NCBI GenBank assembly: GCA_017500745.1
Contig: JAFVYE010000125.1
Location: 1-21,762 of the forward strand
Length of the DNA: 21,762 nucleotides
Direction of reading: 5' to 3'
DNA from: Clostridia bacterium
Lineage (GTDB): Bacteria; Bacillota; Clostridia; Christensenellales; CAG-917
Within the stretch, counting starts at the first letter, position 1, and each line of letters starts with the position of its first letter. The position numbers were made by a program, and so were the translations under genes. Below, one piece after another: positions 1 through 6,998 of this stretch. The notes below the pieces were generated by a model, which made no database searches, was not told the DNA's origin, and worked only from the letters and a program-made list of their open reading frames with translations.

Positions 1-159
1 GACGTGTGGGAAAATCAAGAGGCTCTTGACCGCCACCACCTCTCCCCTGTTATGAGCAAAATCCTGTCATTGAGAGAAAAGTACAACCTGACAATGACCG
101 TCCAGCGCTTCACAGACAACTCCCCTATCCCCGACAAAGACAAACAATATATAAAATAA
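1..159 (+). CDS. ABM-domain (antibiotic biosynthesis monooxygenase-like) protein, C-terminal part
   Basis: The last 52 codons of a gene that begins before the window; it ends at TAA 157-159. The visible peptide starts DVWENQEALDRHHLSP. This matches the strand-helix region typical of small ABM/YgiN-type ferredoxin-like dimers, which act as quinol monooxygenases or as heme- or polyketide-linked oxygenases. The match is by recognition of the E-W-x-x-x-x-A-L-x-x-H pattern only. The substrate cannot be told. The tail is polar (DKDKQYIK). A strong terminator follows directly, so this is the last gene of its transcript. Confidence 0.65.
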   Translation, partial: DVWENQEALDRHHLSPVMSKILSLREKYNLTMTVQRFTDNSPIPDKDKQYIK

Positions 160-187
160 ACGCACAACCCGTGCGTTTTTCTTTTTT
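158..187 (+). terminator. Rho-independent terminator of the ABM-domain gene
   Basis: Stem AACGCAC (159-165) pairs with GTGCGTT (171-177) around the loop AACCC, followed by a T-rich run to 187. It overlaps the TAA stop codon of the ABM gene. Confidence 0.85.
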
Positions 188-191
188 GCTA

Positions 192-220
192 TTGAATCAC
201 GCCCGCTCATATGTTATTGT
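192..220 (+). promoter_or_regulatory. Sigma-A-like promoter placed for a leaderless mRNA
   Basis: TTGAAT (192-197), a 17-nt spacer, then TATTGT (215-220). The PI-PLC-like gene's ATG is at 227, only six bases after the -10 box, so the expected transcription start falls on or next to the ATG. No Shine-Dalgarno sequence lies between. The -10 box is not a perfect match. Confidence 0.5.
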
Positions 221-226
221 AAATCT

Positions 227-1396
227 ATGAAAACACACAAGAAGAAATCAATTATCATTGCAGTCATAGTCCTTGCCTGCCTGCTAACTATAGGCTGTGG
301 GTTGGGCATTTGGGCGGGAGTCCTTGTTGATGACGTCTATTTTGCCAACCGCACAGACAACCTCCGCTATCAAGAGGAGCACCTTGAATATCTCAAAAAC
401 GTGTACTACGCAGACTACACCCCCAAGGGCGAACAGAGATTTTGCAACTTCAATTTGCAGGAGGCCTTGGACAATGGCGTGAAGTACAACGAGGTGGCTT
501 TCCTTGCAACTCACAACAGCTATCAACGGCTCATCACCGAACAATCAAAGAGATTGCAACTGCCCCTCAATATGCTTTCATTTGGGGTGACTTATCTTAC
601 TATGTTCAAAAAGAACGACTACGAAAACGACACCCTGACCGGTCAGTTTGAACACGGCATACGCAGTGTTGAATTGGACGTTGAAGCAAGGGTTGAGGAC
701 GGAAAGGTGTCCTTCACGGTCATGCACGAGCCCGTCCTTGACAGCGCAAGCACCTGCTTGGATTTTGAAGGCGCTCTTGAGGAGATTGCATTGTGGTCGG
801 ACCACAACCCCAACCACTTGCCCATTACGATTCTCCTTGAAGCCAAAACCGTGGTGCCTCACATTGATGGCCTTGAGGCCTTTGACGTGGACCATGCCAA
901 CACCTTTGACGCTCTGCTCCGGAAAAAGCTTGGGGACAAGCTTATGACCCCTGCCCATATGCTTGGCAACTATCCAACCTTCAAGGATATGCGTGAAGCA
1001 GATGGCTGGAAGCCCTTGAAAGAAATGCTTGGCAAAGTGGTGGTCGTCCTCCATGAATCAAAGCTTGCCAAGGCCTACATAAAGCAAGATGAAACCTTGC
1101 GCACACAGGCAATGTTTCCTTCCGTGCTGTACAAAGACAGAGCCATTGCCCAAGCGGGATTTGTCCTTGAAAACGATCCAAAAAAAGCAGTTGATCGCAT
1201 TGAGTTTTATCGCGAACAAAACTATATGGTGCGCACTCGTGCAGACAGCTATCCCAAGTTCAGCAACGATGACTACACTCTTGCAGGCCAATGCGTGTCC
1301 AACATAATAAGCACAGACTATTGCCCTCGCTCTGTCCGCACAGACCAGCACACCTACTCCTTTGACGGCTACACGGTCAAACTCGTAAGTTTCTAA
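227..1396 (+). CDS. Membrane-anchored, Ca2+-dependent PI-PLC-like phosphodiesterase
   Basis: A 389-residue protein with a basic N-terminus and one hydrophobic segment (residues 8-34), so it is probably exported and anchored with the catalytic domain outside the cell. The catalytic core has the two-histidine layout of the PI-PLC TIM-barrel superfamily: ATHNSY with His96, GIRSVELDV (144-152) with acidic residues E149 and D151, MHEP with His167, and LLEAK with E205. The family resemblance is to Ca2+-dependent phosphoinositide phospholipase C (PI-PLC-C1 type). These cleave a phosphodiester, often to a cyclic phosphate, with Ca2+ held near the first His and the acidic pair. The true substrate (phosphatidylinositol, another glycerophospholipid, or a glycosylated lipid) cannot be read from the sequence. 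TIGC at 21-24 resembles a weak lipobox, but the hydrophobic stretch runs on past the Cys, so a transmembrane anchor fits better. The start is ATG 227 without an SD site. It is a single-gene transcript ending at a strong hairpin. Confidence 0.8.
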   Translation: MKTHKKKSIIIAVIVLACLLTIGCGLGIWAGVLVDDVYFANRTDNLRYQEEHLEYLKNVYYADYTPKGEQRFCNFNLQEALDNGVKYNEVAFLATHNSYQRLITEQSKRLQLPLNMLSFGVTYLTMFKKNDYENDTLTGQFEHGIRSVELDVEARVEDGKVSFTVMHEPVLDSASTCLDFEGALEEIALWSDHNPNHLPITILLEAKTVVPHIDGLEAFDVDHANTFDALLRKKLGDKLMTPAHMLGNYPTFKDMREADGWKPLKEMLGKVVVVLHESKLAKAYIKQDETLRTQAMFPSVLYKDRAIAQAGFVLENDPKKAVDRIEFYREQNYMVRTRADSYPKFSNDDYTLAGQCVSNIISTDYCPRSVRTDQHTYSFDGYTVKLVSF

Positions 1397-1410
1397 AACA
1401 GCACTTTATC

Positions 1411-1449
1411 AACAAAAAAACGCACCGATTAAGGTGCGTTTTTTGTTGC
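1411..1449 (+). terminator. Rho-independent terminator of the PI-PLC-like gene
   Basis: A perfect 12-bp stem (1415-1426 with 1433-1444) closes the loop GATTAA: AAAAAACGCACC pairs with GGTGCGTTTTTT. A- and T-tracts on both sides make it potentially bidirectional. A minus-strand transcript would have to cross a full palindromic element first. Confidence 0.9.
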
Positions 1450-1463
1450 TAAACTTGGATTTT

Positions 1464-1513
1464 GGTCTCGTTGCGAGGGTAACCATCAACACAGGCAGAC
1501 GCCAAATAGCGCT
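1464..1513 (-). repeat. Truncated copy (A') of the stop-codon-linked palindromic element
   Basis: A 21-bp block at 1492-1512 is identical to 1614-1634 in full copy A, 122 bp away, which is close to one element length. Upstream, GCGAGGGT (about 1473-1480) resembles GTGAGGGT in copy A. The GTTTTTA terminus is missing and is replaced by TCTGC just before copy A begins. This looks like half of an earlier copy, or a collapsed tandem duplication. Confidence 0.65.
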
Positions 1514-1517
1514 CTGC

Positions 1518-1641
1518 TAAAAACGTGATATTTGGATGTATGGCAAGGAATCCTATGCGATTGCGGCCGATGCGTACTTGGTGTACGTGAGGGTGCAAGA
1601 GTGACGACTGACGCAGGCAGACGCCAAATAGCGCGTTTTTA
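1518..1641 (-). repeat. Stop-codon-linked palindromic element, copy A
   Basis: A 124-bp imperfect palindrome. Read on the minus strand it begins with the TAA stop of the MacB-like gene as TAAAAACGCGCTATTTGG and ends as the near inverse of that sequence. The opposite end read inward on the + strand is TAAAAACGTGATATTTGG, giving 16 of 18 matching positions. The centre folds around GCGTACTTGGTGTACGTG. No other terminator serves the ABC gene, so the element probably ends its transcript. It encodes no protein. Confidence 0.85.
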
Positions 1642-4251
1642 CTCTTTGGCTTTGACTATATCCAAGGGCTTCAACACCCTCAACTTAATGAGGGGGAGGA
1701 TGAAAGATGCAAGAACTATGCCGACGACCAAGGCGCTGTTTTTCAACATATCTATGGGGCTTAGCGCAAGGATTTTTATGTCAATGATGAAGTCGTTGGG
1801 AGCAAGCTCTACCAGCGATTTGATGAGAATGTCGTTGGCTACGTCAGTGAAAACAACTGCTCCAAGAACATAGAGCACGACAATCAGCACTGCTGCAACG
1901 ATAATCTGCAGACCGAATATGACGGCAAGTTCTAAGTTGCGTGCGCCCAATGCTTTCAATATGCCAATTTCGTACTTTCTTCCCTTCACAAGTCTAAGAC
2001 CATATGCCACCAAAATCAGTACGGCACAAAGACACAGTCCAACAAAAATAATGTTGAAAAAGTCGCTAAAAACATCCACTGCTTTTGTGACTGTTGAGAT
2101 TGCCATGGCGGTGATTGAATTCATTGTAAACCCGTTTTTCACTGCGACGTCACTGATTGCTCCCACGTTGGACACGTCGTCAAAATAGAGCGCGGACGTG
2201 AAATTGTTGATTCTTGTCAACTGCAAAAATAGGGGCTCACTTACATATATAGAATTGCCTTCCACCAATTTTGTGATTGTAAGATTTGCCACGTACAAGG
2301 CATTGGTTTTGTTAATGTCGTAGGCGTGATAATAGTGGAACTGAACAACCTCAGGGGTGAACTGGTCCAAATTGCCGGCATTGTAGTTGGTGTTGAAGAT
2401 TGTGTTGTACAAGGACATAGACATCACAATCTCGTTGTCTTGCAAGACGTGGTCGCTTCTTTTCACTGCATTTTCAAAATATCTGTCTATCTTGAATTTT
2501 TCGCCGTCTTTGACAAACTCGGCATTTGGCATAGGCACCCAGGTTTTTGCGTTGAGGTTGAGGACGTCTTCCTTGAAGTTGGGGTTGGTCGTATAACTGA
2601 TGGACAGATGTTGAACAATGTCATCGTAGTATGCGCGATATTCCGCCCCCGTTGCCAACTCTCTCAGCTCATCTTTGGTGGTGTTAGGATCGGCAATTTT
2701 GTCCATAACACTCTTATGTTTTTCCTTATATCCAGTTTTGATGATGCCATTGACATAGGCATAGACGTTTACGTTCATGCATTTGTGGTGGCCAAGCAAG
2801 GACTGATAGTCAACAAACAAGGGATTGTCTCTATAGAATAACATTGCGTCCGCCGTATAGTCGGTGATGTAAATCCCGCCCGCCTCAATTGTGTCCGCCA
2901 ACGCCAGATATTCAACCTTGCCAAAAACTTTTGCCATGTATTCTTCGGTGGTGACAAGCGTACCTCTCGTTCCGCTGAAATATACTTCGTCAAAAGAGGG
3001 GGTGTTGTACATATGATCTTCAGCCAGTTTATATGATGATCCGTAGTCCAAAACCACGTTGACAAGCTCATACACGTTGCCCACATATCCTCCCTCATAA
3101 AACTTGGCAACATCCTCGTCATATATGGGGATAAGACTGCCCTTGTTGACACTGACCTCCCCGTCTGCAACGGTTTCTTTATATAAGGATATAGAGGACT
3201 GATTCACTTGACTGAGTTCGTCTTCAATGATTCGGCTTGAGTCAAAGTTGACAATCAATTGGCTAAGCCCCAATATCATCACCAAACAAGCGACAATAAA
3301 GGAATATATCACAAGACGCGCCACGTCTTTTTTCAAAAACTTGACTGCCAACTTCAAAAGATTTTTGCAAGACAATCCTTTGCTTTCAATTTTGTCTTCA
3401 ATTTGAACAGCAAAATCCTTTTTGTCATTGTCAACAAAGATATCGTTGACTTGAGTGATTTTTTTGATTTTACCCTCTTTGACGCTTTCTGCGATAAGGT
3501 TGTTGTCCTCTTCGTCAAACTCCTTGTAGGCAGGCACAAACAACTCTCCGTCCAGAATTTTAACCTTGTTGTCATAGTGCTCATTGCGTTTCAAATCGTT
3601 GATGATTTTGCCTGCGGACAATTCAATTATGCGGTCTGCGTATTCTCTTGCGTCACTCAAACTGTGGGACACGATAAGCACCAGCGTATCCTTTGACAAC
3701 TCTTTCAAGAGAGACATGATTTGTGCCGTTGTCTTTGAGTCCAAATTGCCTGTTGGCTCATCAGCAAGTATTATGCGAGGATTTTTGATGATAGCACGAG
3801 CAATGGCTATGCGTTGCTTTTCGCCTCCGCTCAATTCTTTTGGATATCTATTTTCATAGCCAGACAACCCAACCTTGTCAAGTATACGCAAAATTGCTTC
3901 TGTGTCGTTTTGTCTTTGTAGGTCAAGGGTGACTTTGATGTTTTCAAAGACTGTCAATTCATCAATCAAATGGAAATCTTGAAAAATGTAGCCTATCATA
4001 GAGTTGCGATAGTCAACAAAATCCTTTTCTTTAAACGTTGAAAAAGCGTTGCCGTTGACTGCCACGTCACCGCTTGTCAAATTGTCAAGACCGCCGACTA
4101 TACTGAGAAGAGTCGTTTTTCCGCTGCCACTTTTGCCAACGATGAAAACGAATCCTTTGTCGGCAAGAGAAAAGGAAATGTTGTCAAGTGCCACACACCT
4201 GTCTTTCTTTTTGCTTTTGTAAATTTTTGTGAGCCCGCTAATTTTAATCAT
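1639..4251 (-). CDS. MacB-like ABC transporter, fused ATPase and FtsX-type permease
   Basis: An 870-residue protein counted from ATG 4249-4251. This start is chosen over one 14 codons upstream because AGGAG sits four bases before it. The N-terminal ATPase (1-225) has Walker A GKSGSGKTT (39-47), signature LSGGE (140-144), Walker B IILADEP (160-166) and the switch His196. A charged linker (205-310) leads to TM1 (about 312-334), an extracytoplasmic domain of about 395 residues (335-730), and three C-terminal TM helices (about 733-755, 776-800, 838-858) with the FtsX-type stretch KGRKYEIGILKALGA. The topology is that of MacB-type type VII ABC systems. These act as mechanotransducers outside the membrane (efflux of peptides or lipids, lipoprotein release, cell-wall hydrolase control) rather than passing substrate through a classic channel. 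The substrate is unknown. The gene lies 171 bp downstream of the rhamnosidase-like gene on the same strand and could be read through from it. Its TAA stop is the first triplet of palindromic copy A. Confidence 0.88.
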   Translation of the reverse strand: MIKISGLTKIYKSKKKDRCVALDNISFSLADKGFVFIVGKSGSGKTTLLSIVGGLDNLTSGDVAVNGNAFSTFKEKDFVDYRNSMIGYIFQDFHLIDELTVFENIKVTLDLQRQNDTEAILRILDKVGLSGYENRYPKELSGGEKQRIAIARAIIKNPRIILADEPTGNLDSKTTAQIMSLLKELSKDTLVLIVSHSLSDAREYADRIIELSAGKIINDLKRNEHYDNKVKILDGELFVPAYKEFDEEDNNLIAESVKEGKIKKITQVNDIFVDNDKKDFAVQIEDKIESKGLSCKNLLKLAVKFLKKDVARLVIYSFIVACLVMILGLSQLIVNFDSSRIIEDELSQVNQSSISLYKETVADGEVSVNKGSLIPIYDEDVAKFYEGGYVGNVYELVNVVLDYGSSYKLAEDHMYNTPSFDEVYFSGTRGTLVTTEEYMAKVFGKVEYLALADTIEAGGIYITDYTADAMLFYRDNPLFVDYQSLLGHHKCMNVNVYAYVNGIIKTGYKEKHKSVMDKIADPNTTKDELRELATGAEYRAYYDDIVQHLSISYTTNPNFKEDVLNLNAKTWVPMPNAEFVKDGEKFKIDRYFENAVKRSDHVLQDNEIVMSMSLYNTIFNTNYNAGNLDQFTPEVVQFHYYHAYDINKTNALYVANLTITKLVEGNSIYVSEPLFLQLTRINNFTSALYFDDVSNVGAISDVAVKNGFTMNSITAMAISTVTKAVDVFSDFFNIIFVGLCLCAVLILVAYGLRLVKGRKYEIGILKALGARNLELAVIFGLQIIVAAVLIVVLYVLGAVVFTDVANDILIKSLVELAPNDFIIDIKILALSPIDMLKNSALVVGIVLASFILPLIKLRVLKPLDIVKAKE

Positions 4252-4255
4252 AGGT

Positions 4256-4260
4256 CTCCT
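4256..4260 (-). promoter_or_regulatory. Ribosome binding site fixing the MacB-like start
   Basis: AGGAG on the minus strand, four bases before ATG 4251-4249. It supports MIKISGL as the N-terminus rather than the upstream in-frame MLKTRRN. Confidence 0.75.
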
Positions 4261-4422
4261 CTCTTTATGACGATTGCGTCTTGTTTTTAACAAAACACAA
4301 CTTTATGTTGTCGCTTTGCTTGTTTAACTGCGGTTTATGATAATTTGCTCATATATTTATTAATTTTGTCCTGGCTATGCAAGCTGGACACAAGAGGAAA
4401 AACGTTGATTTTCATGCTTCAC

Positions 4423-6747
4423 CTATCCTTCTACAATTTTCACGTTGCCATTGGCTGTTGCGTATCCGCCGTCTTGATAGTAGACCACTCCGTTTACGTA
4501 CACCGTTGCTCCTCTTGGCACAGACAACACTGCGAACATTTCTTCTGGCAATGTGACACGGACTGTGTACGCTTCATCCACCTTTTCATATTCAAAGGTT
4601 ATGATGCCCTTTACGCTGGGCACGGTGCAACTCATATTGTTGAACAAGGAGTACTGTGGTTTGATTTCTACAAGGTCATATCCAGCGATCATGGGAGTTA
4701 TGCCTGCAAAATGCTTGCTCATTATGACAAGAGGGCCACCACTCCAAGCGTGGTTTTTGGTGCCTCGCCAAGAGTCCCAAAACTCCCACAAGGTGGAGTA
4801 ATCGGTGTGCATCATGTCGTTGTATCTATCCTTGATTCTGTCCTTTGCCTCTTGATATCTGCCCATCTTGCACAATGCTTCAAGGACGTAATACTCCATA
4901 TAAGGACTTGCGTTTTGAGTGGTTGTCAGCACTCCACAAATGGTGTTGTATTGCCACCTGTCTGCAAGCCCAGAAAGGACTGCAATAGCGTTGGCTCTGT
5001 CATCTGGTTTTTTGACGTCATCACTCTTGTATCCGTCATCTGTCCAAAGTGATTTACAGCCCATTGCGATGATTTGCCGTCTTTGTCTAATAAAGCGCAG
5101 ATCATCTGCTCTGCCAAGCACCTTTGCCATCTTTTCCACAGAGGACAAGGCGTAATAAACCCATGCGTTTTCAATGGTGGTCACGTCTGCCTTTTTGCCC
5201 CAATCAGCCCAATCCCAAGAGCCCTCTCTGTGGACAACAAGGTTGTCCTCGCCGATTTCCCACAGCTTCAAATATCTCACAGATGGGTCATACACCCTTT
5301 CAAGAAATGCTTTGTCCCCTGTATATTCATAATAGGTGTAGAATCCAACTATGCCCGCAAGTTGCTGGACGGGCAATTCAAAATAGTCTCCACTAATTGG
5401 CACAACGGTTTGGAGCACTCCCGTGTCCTCTGCCCTCAAAAGCATTGCTTCCACTCCCTTTTGATAGAGAAGATAGGAGTTTGAATCCATGGCGTACATG
5501 GTCATGATCATTTCATTGGTGACGTCACCCCACCATTGAGCTCTTTCTCTGTCCGGGCAGTCCATATAGTTGTCACGCATGGTGACGTAAAGGGTGCGAA
5601 GAGATTTCTGCCATAATGAGTTGAAAAATTCATCTTCTGTTTTAAAGTTGCCTGCAAAACTGCTGTCATAGCCCGTCTCACGATATTTGAGGGCCACCAC
5701 GGTCACTCCCTTGGGGATTTTGTAGGTGACGTGCTCTCCGTTCATCCAGCCAAGGGCTTCAAACTCCTGCTCTCCTTCCTTGGTTATATAGGTGGCAGAA
5801 ACCGAACCTGTAATTTCGGTGTTCTCGGTGGTTATGCGGATTCGTTTGCCTGCGGGCGCAATGACTTTGAGATATGGCGTAAATTGTGCATTGTATGGGA
5901 TGTCAACGGTGATCTTTTCTCCCGTCAGCTTTGTGACGGTGTAGTTTTGATACTCCCCAGAGTTTTCATAATCCTTGAGCCCGTAATCCTTCAAGAAAGG
6001 AATCCCCCTTGGATACAGCTTGCCATAAGCTCCTTGACCACCAACGGCGTGCTCTGTTGCCCTCTGCCAAGATGAAAAATCGTAGGAGGGCGCTGTCCAA
6101 TCTCCAACCTCTTTGGTGGCATCGTAATATATGCTGTATTCTGCAATGCGGTAATTGGGCTGGTTGAAAACTCTGTCAAGATATGCGCCGTGCCTTTTCA
6201 CTCGCCAACTGCTGTCCGAGCATATTGTGACACCATCGCCAACTGCTTCAAACAAGAAACCGCCTTGGCCACAGGTGTTGTAGGAGTAGCTTTTTTCATT
6301 GCCCCAAAACCACACCAATGCGCAGATCAGGTTGTTGCCCTCTTTGAGATGGGACGCAAGGTCAATGCTGTCGTAATAACCGCTGTTTTCATCGGGGCCT
6401 CTCTTGACGCCACCTTCAAAAACAACCACCTCGCCATTGACGTACAGCCAATATTTTGAGTCCGCAGAAACGTGGGCCACAAGGGAGGTGGGCACACTTG
6501 ACAAAACCACCTCTTTGGCAAAACACATCCAAGTGTTTTTTGTGGTCAAATTGTCGGTGTCCCATATCCACTTGGCCTGCCAATCGGACTTCTCCTCGGT
6601 GGATATTGTTTGATATGCGGGGATGGATTCGGGGATGTCATATTCATTGGCAAAGGGCACAAAATCCCCTTGCTTGAAAGTAAAAAGGGAGGTCAAAAAC
6701 GCAATGGCGATATATATGTATGAAATCAACTCTGCCCAAAAACGCAT
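4423..6747 (-). CDS. GH78 family alpha-L-rhamnosidase-like protein, N-terminally anchored
   Basis: A 774-residue protein; its start is supported by GGAGG four bases before ATG. Residues 4-24 form a hydrophobic segment, probably a signal anchor, so the enzyme is likely displayed outside the cell. Residues 55-185 (WQAKWIWDTDN, then YWLYVNGEVV) look like the N-terminal beta-sandwich carbohydrate-binding module of GH78 enzymes. The (alpha/alpha)6 catalytic barrel spans about 370-690 and carries the hallmark DCPDRERAQWWGDV (396-409), with acidic residues in the position of the GH78 active site. A C-terminal beta-sandwich ends the protein. GH78 enzymes remove terminal alpha-L-rhamnose from plant glycosides, pectin side chains or bacterial polysaccharides by inversion. 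The specificity here is unknown. The gene has its own promoter with a palindromic operator-like site. No sugar importer or rhamnose catabolic gene is adjacent. Confidence 0.85.
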   Translation of the reverse strand: MRFWAELISYIYIAIAFLTSLFTFKQGDFVPFANEYDIPESIPAYQTISTEEKSDWQAKWIWDTDNLTTKNTWMCFAKEVVLSSVPTSLVAHVSADSKYWLYVNGEVVVFEGGVKRGPDENSGYYDSIDLASHLKEGNNLICALVWFWGNEKSYSYNTCGQGGFLFEAVGDGVTICSDSSWRVKRHGAYLDRVFNQPNYRIAEYSIYYDATKEVGDWTAPSYDFSSWQRATEHAVGGQGAYGKLYPRGIPFLKDYGLKDYENSGEYQNYTVTKLTGEKITVDIPYNAQFTPYLKVIAPAGKRIRITTENTEITGSVSATYITKEGEQEFEALGWMNGEHVTYKIPKGVTVVALKYRETGYDSSFAGNFKTEDEFFNSLWQKSLRTLYVTMRDNYMDCPDRERAQWWGDVTNEMIMTMYAMDSNSYLLYQKGVEAMLLRAEDTGVLQTVVPISGDYFELPVQQLAGIVGFYTYYEYTGDKAFLERVYDPSVRYLKLWEIGEDNLVVHREGSWDWADWGKKADVTTIENAWVYYALSSVEKMAKVLGRADDLRFIRQRRQIIAMGCKSLWTDDGYKSDDVKKPDDRANAIAVLSGLADRWQYNTICGVLTTTQNASPYMEYYVLEALCKMGRYQEAKDRIKDRYNDMMHTDYSTLWEFWDSWRGTKNHAWSGGPLVIMSKHFAGITPMIAGYDLVEIKPQYSLFNNMSCTVPSVKGIITFEYEKVDEAYTVRVTLPEEMFAVLSVPRGATVYVNGVVYYQDGGYATANGNVKIVEG

Positions 6748-6758
6748 ATTTTCCTCCG

Positions 6759-6783
6759 AAACAAAACTGGGTCAGTTTTGTTT
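6759..6783 (-). promoter_or_regulatory. Perfect operator-like palindrome in the rhamnosidase leader
   Basis: AAACAAAACTG, the spacer GGT, then CAGTTTTGTTT: a perfect 11-bp inverted repeat. It lies just downstream of the expected transcription start and directly before the GGAGG ribosome site. That position fits a repressor operator, or an RNA hairpin that limits ribosome access. It is unlikely to be a terminator because the ribosome site and gene follow directly. Confidence 0.6.
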
Positions 6784-6801
6784 TTCTCACTTGATATACT
6801 T

Positions 6802-6830
6802 ATTCTATCATATAAAAACACCCACTTCAA
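6802..6830 (-). promoter_or_regulatory. Sigma-A-like promoter of the rhamnosidase-like gene
   Basis: On the minus strand TTGAAG (6830-6825), a 17-nt spacer, then TAGAAT (6807-6802). The expected start near 6795 puts the palindrome 6759-6783 in the early leader. Confidence 0.55.
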
Positions 6831-6879
6831 CCTCAACTTGCAACAAAAAACGTAACAACTTGATAAGATGCGCAACACG

Positions 6880-6998
6880 TAAAAACGTAATATTTGGACA
6901 CGTAATAACAAAAGAAAAGCCCACGAACAAGCTGTACTTGTTGTACAAACTGCTCGTGGGTTTAAACTTGCGCTGTTGGGCGCTAAATAGCGCTTTTA
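6880..6998 (-). repeat. Stop-codon-linked palindromic element, copy B
   Basis: 119 bp. The right end on the + strand is GGCGCTAAATAGCGCTTTTA, whose final TTA is the TAA stop of the ABC exporter gene. The left end is TAAAAACGTAATATTTGG. The middle is an imperfect hairpin: CCCACGAACAAGCTGTAC, loop TTGTT, GTACAAACTGCTCGTGGG. It lies between the ABC exporter and the promoter of the rhamnosidase-like gene, where a terminator would be expected, and no separate terminator is seen. Confidence 0.85.

Noticed and set aside
227..340. PI-PLC-like protein as a lipoprotein (TIGC at residues 21-24)
   Set aside because: Position -3 is Thr and the hydrophobic run continues for ten residues after the Cys; a membrane anchor fits better.
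1464..1641. CRISPR array from the repeated 21-bp block
   Set aside because: Only two copies, 122 bp apart, with related rather than unique sequence between them; no cas genes.
2326..2841. Long open frame on the + strand inside the MacB-like gene
   Set aside because: Antisense shadow of a clearly conserved gene; no ribosome site and no recognisable domain.
4345..5052. Long + strand open frame over the 3' end of the rhamnosidase-like gene
   Set aside because: Antisense to a conserved GH78 gene, His/Cys-rich translation with no family features.
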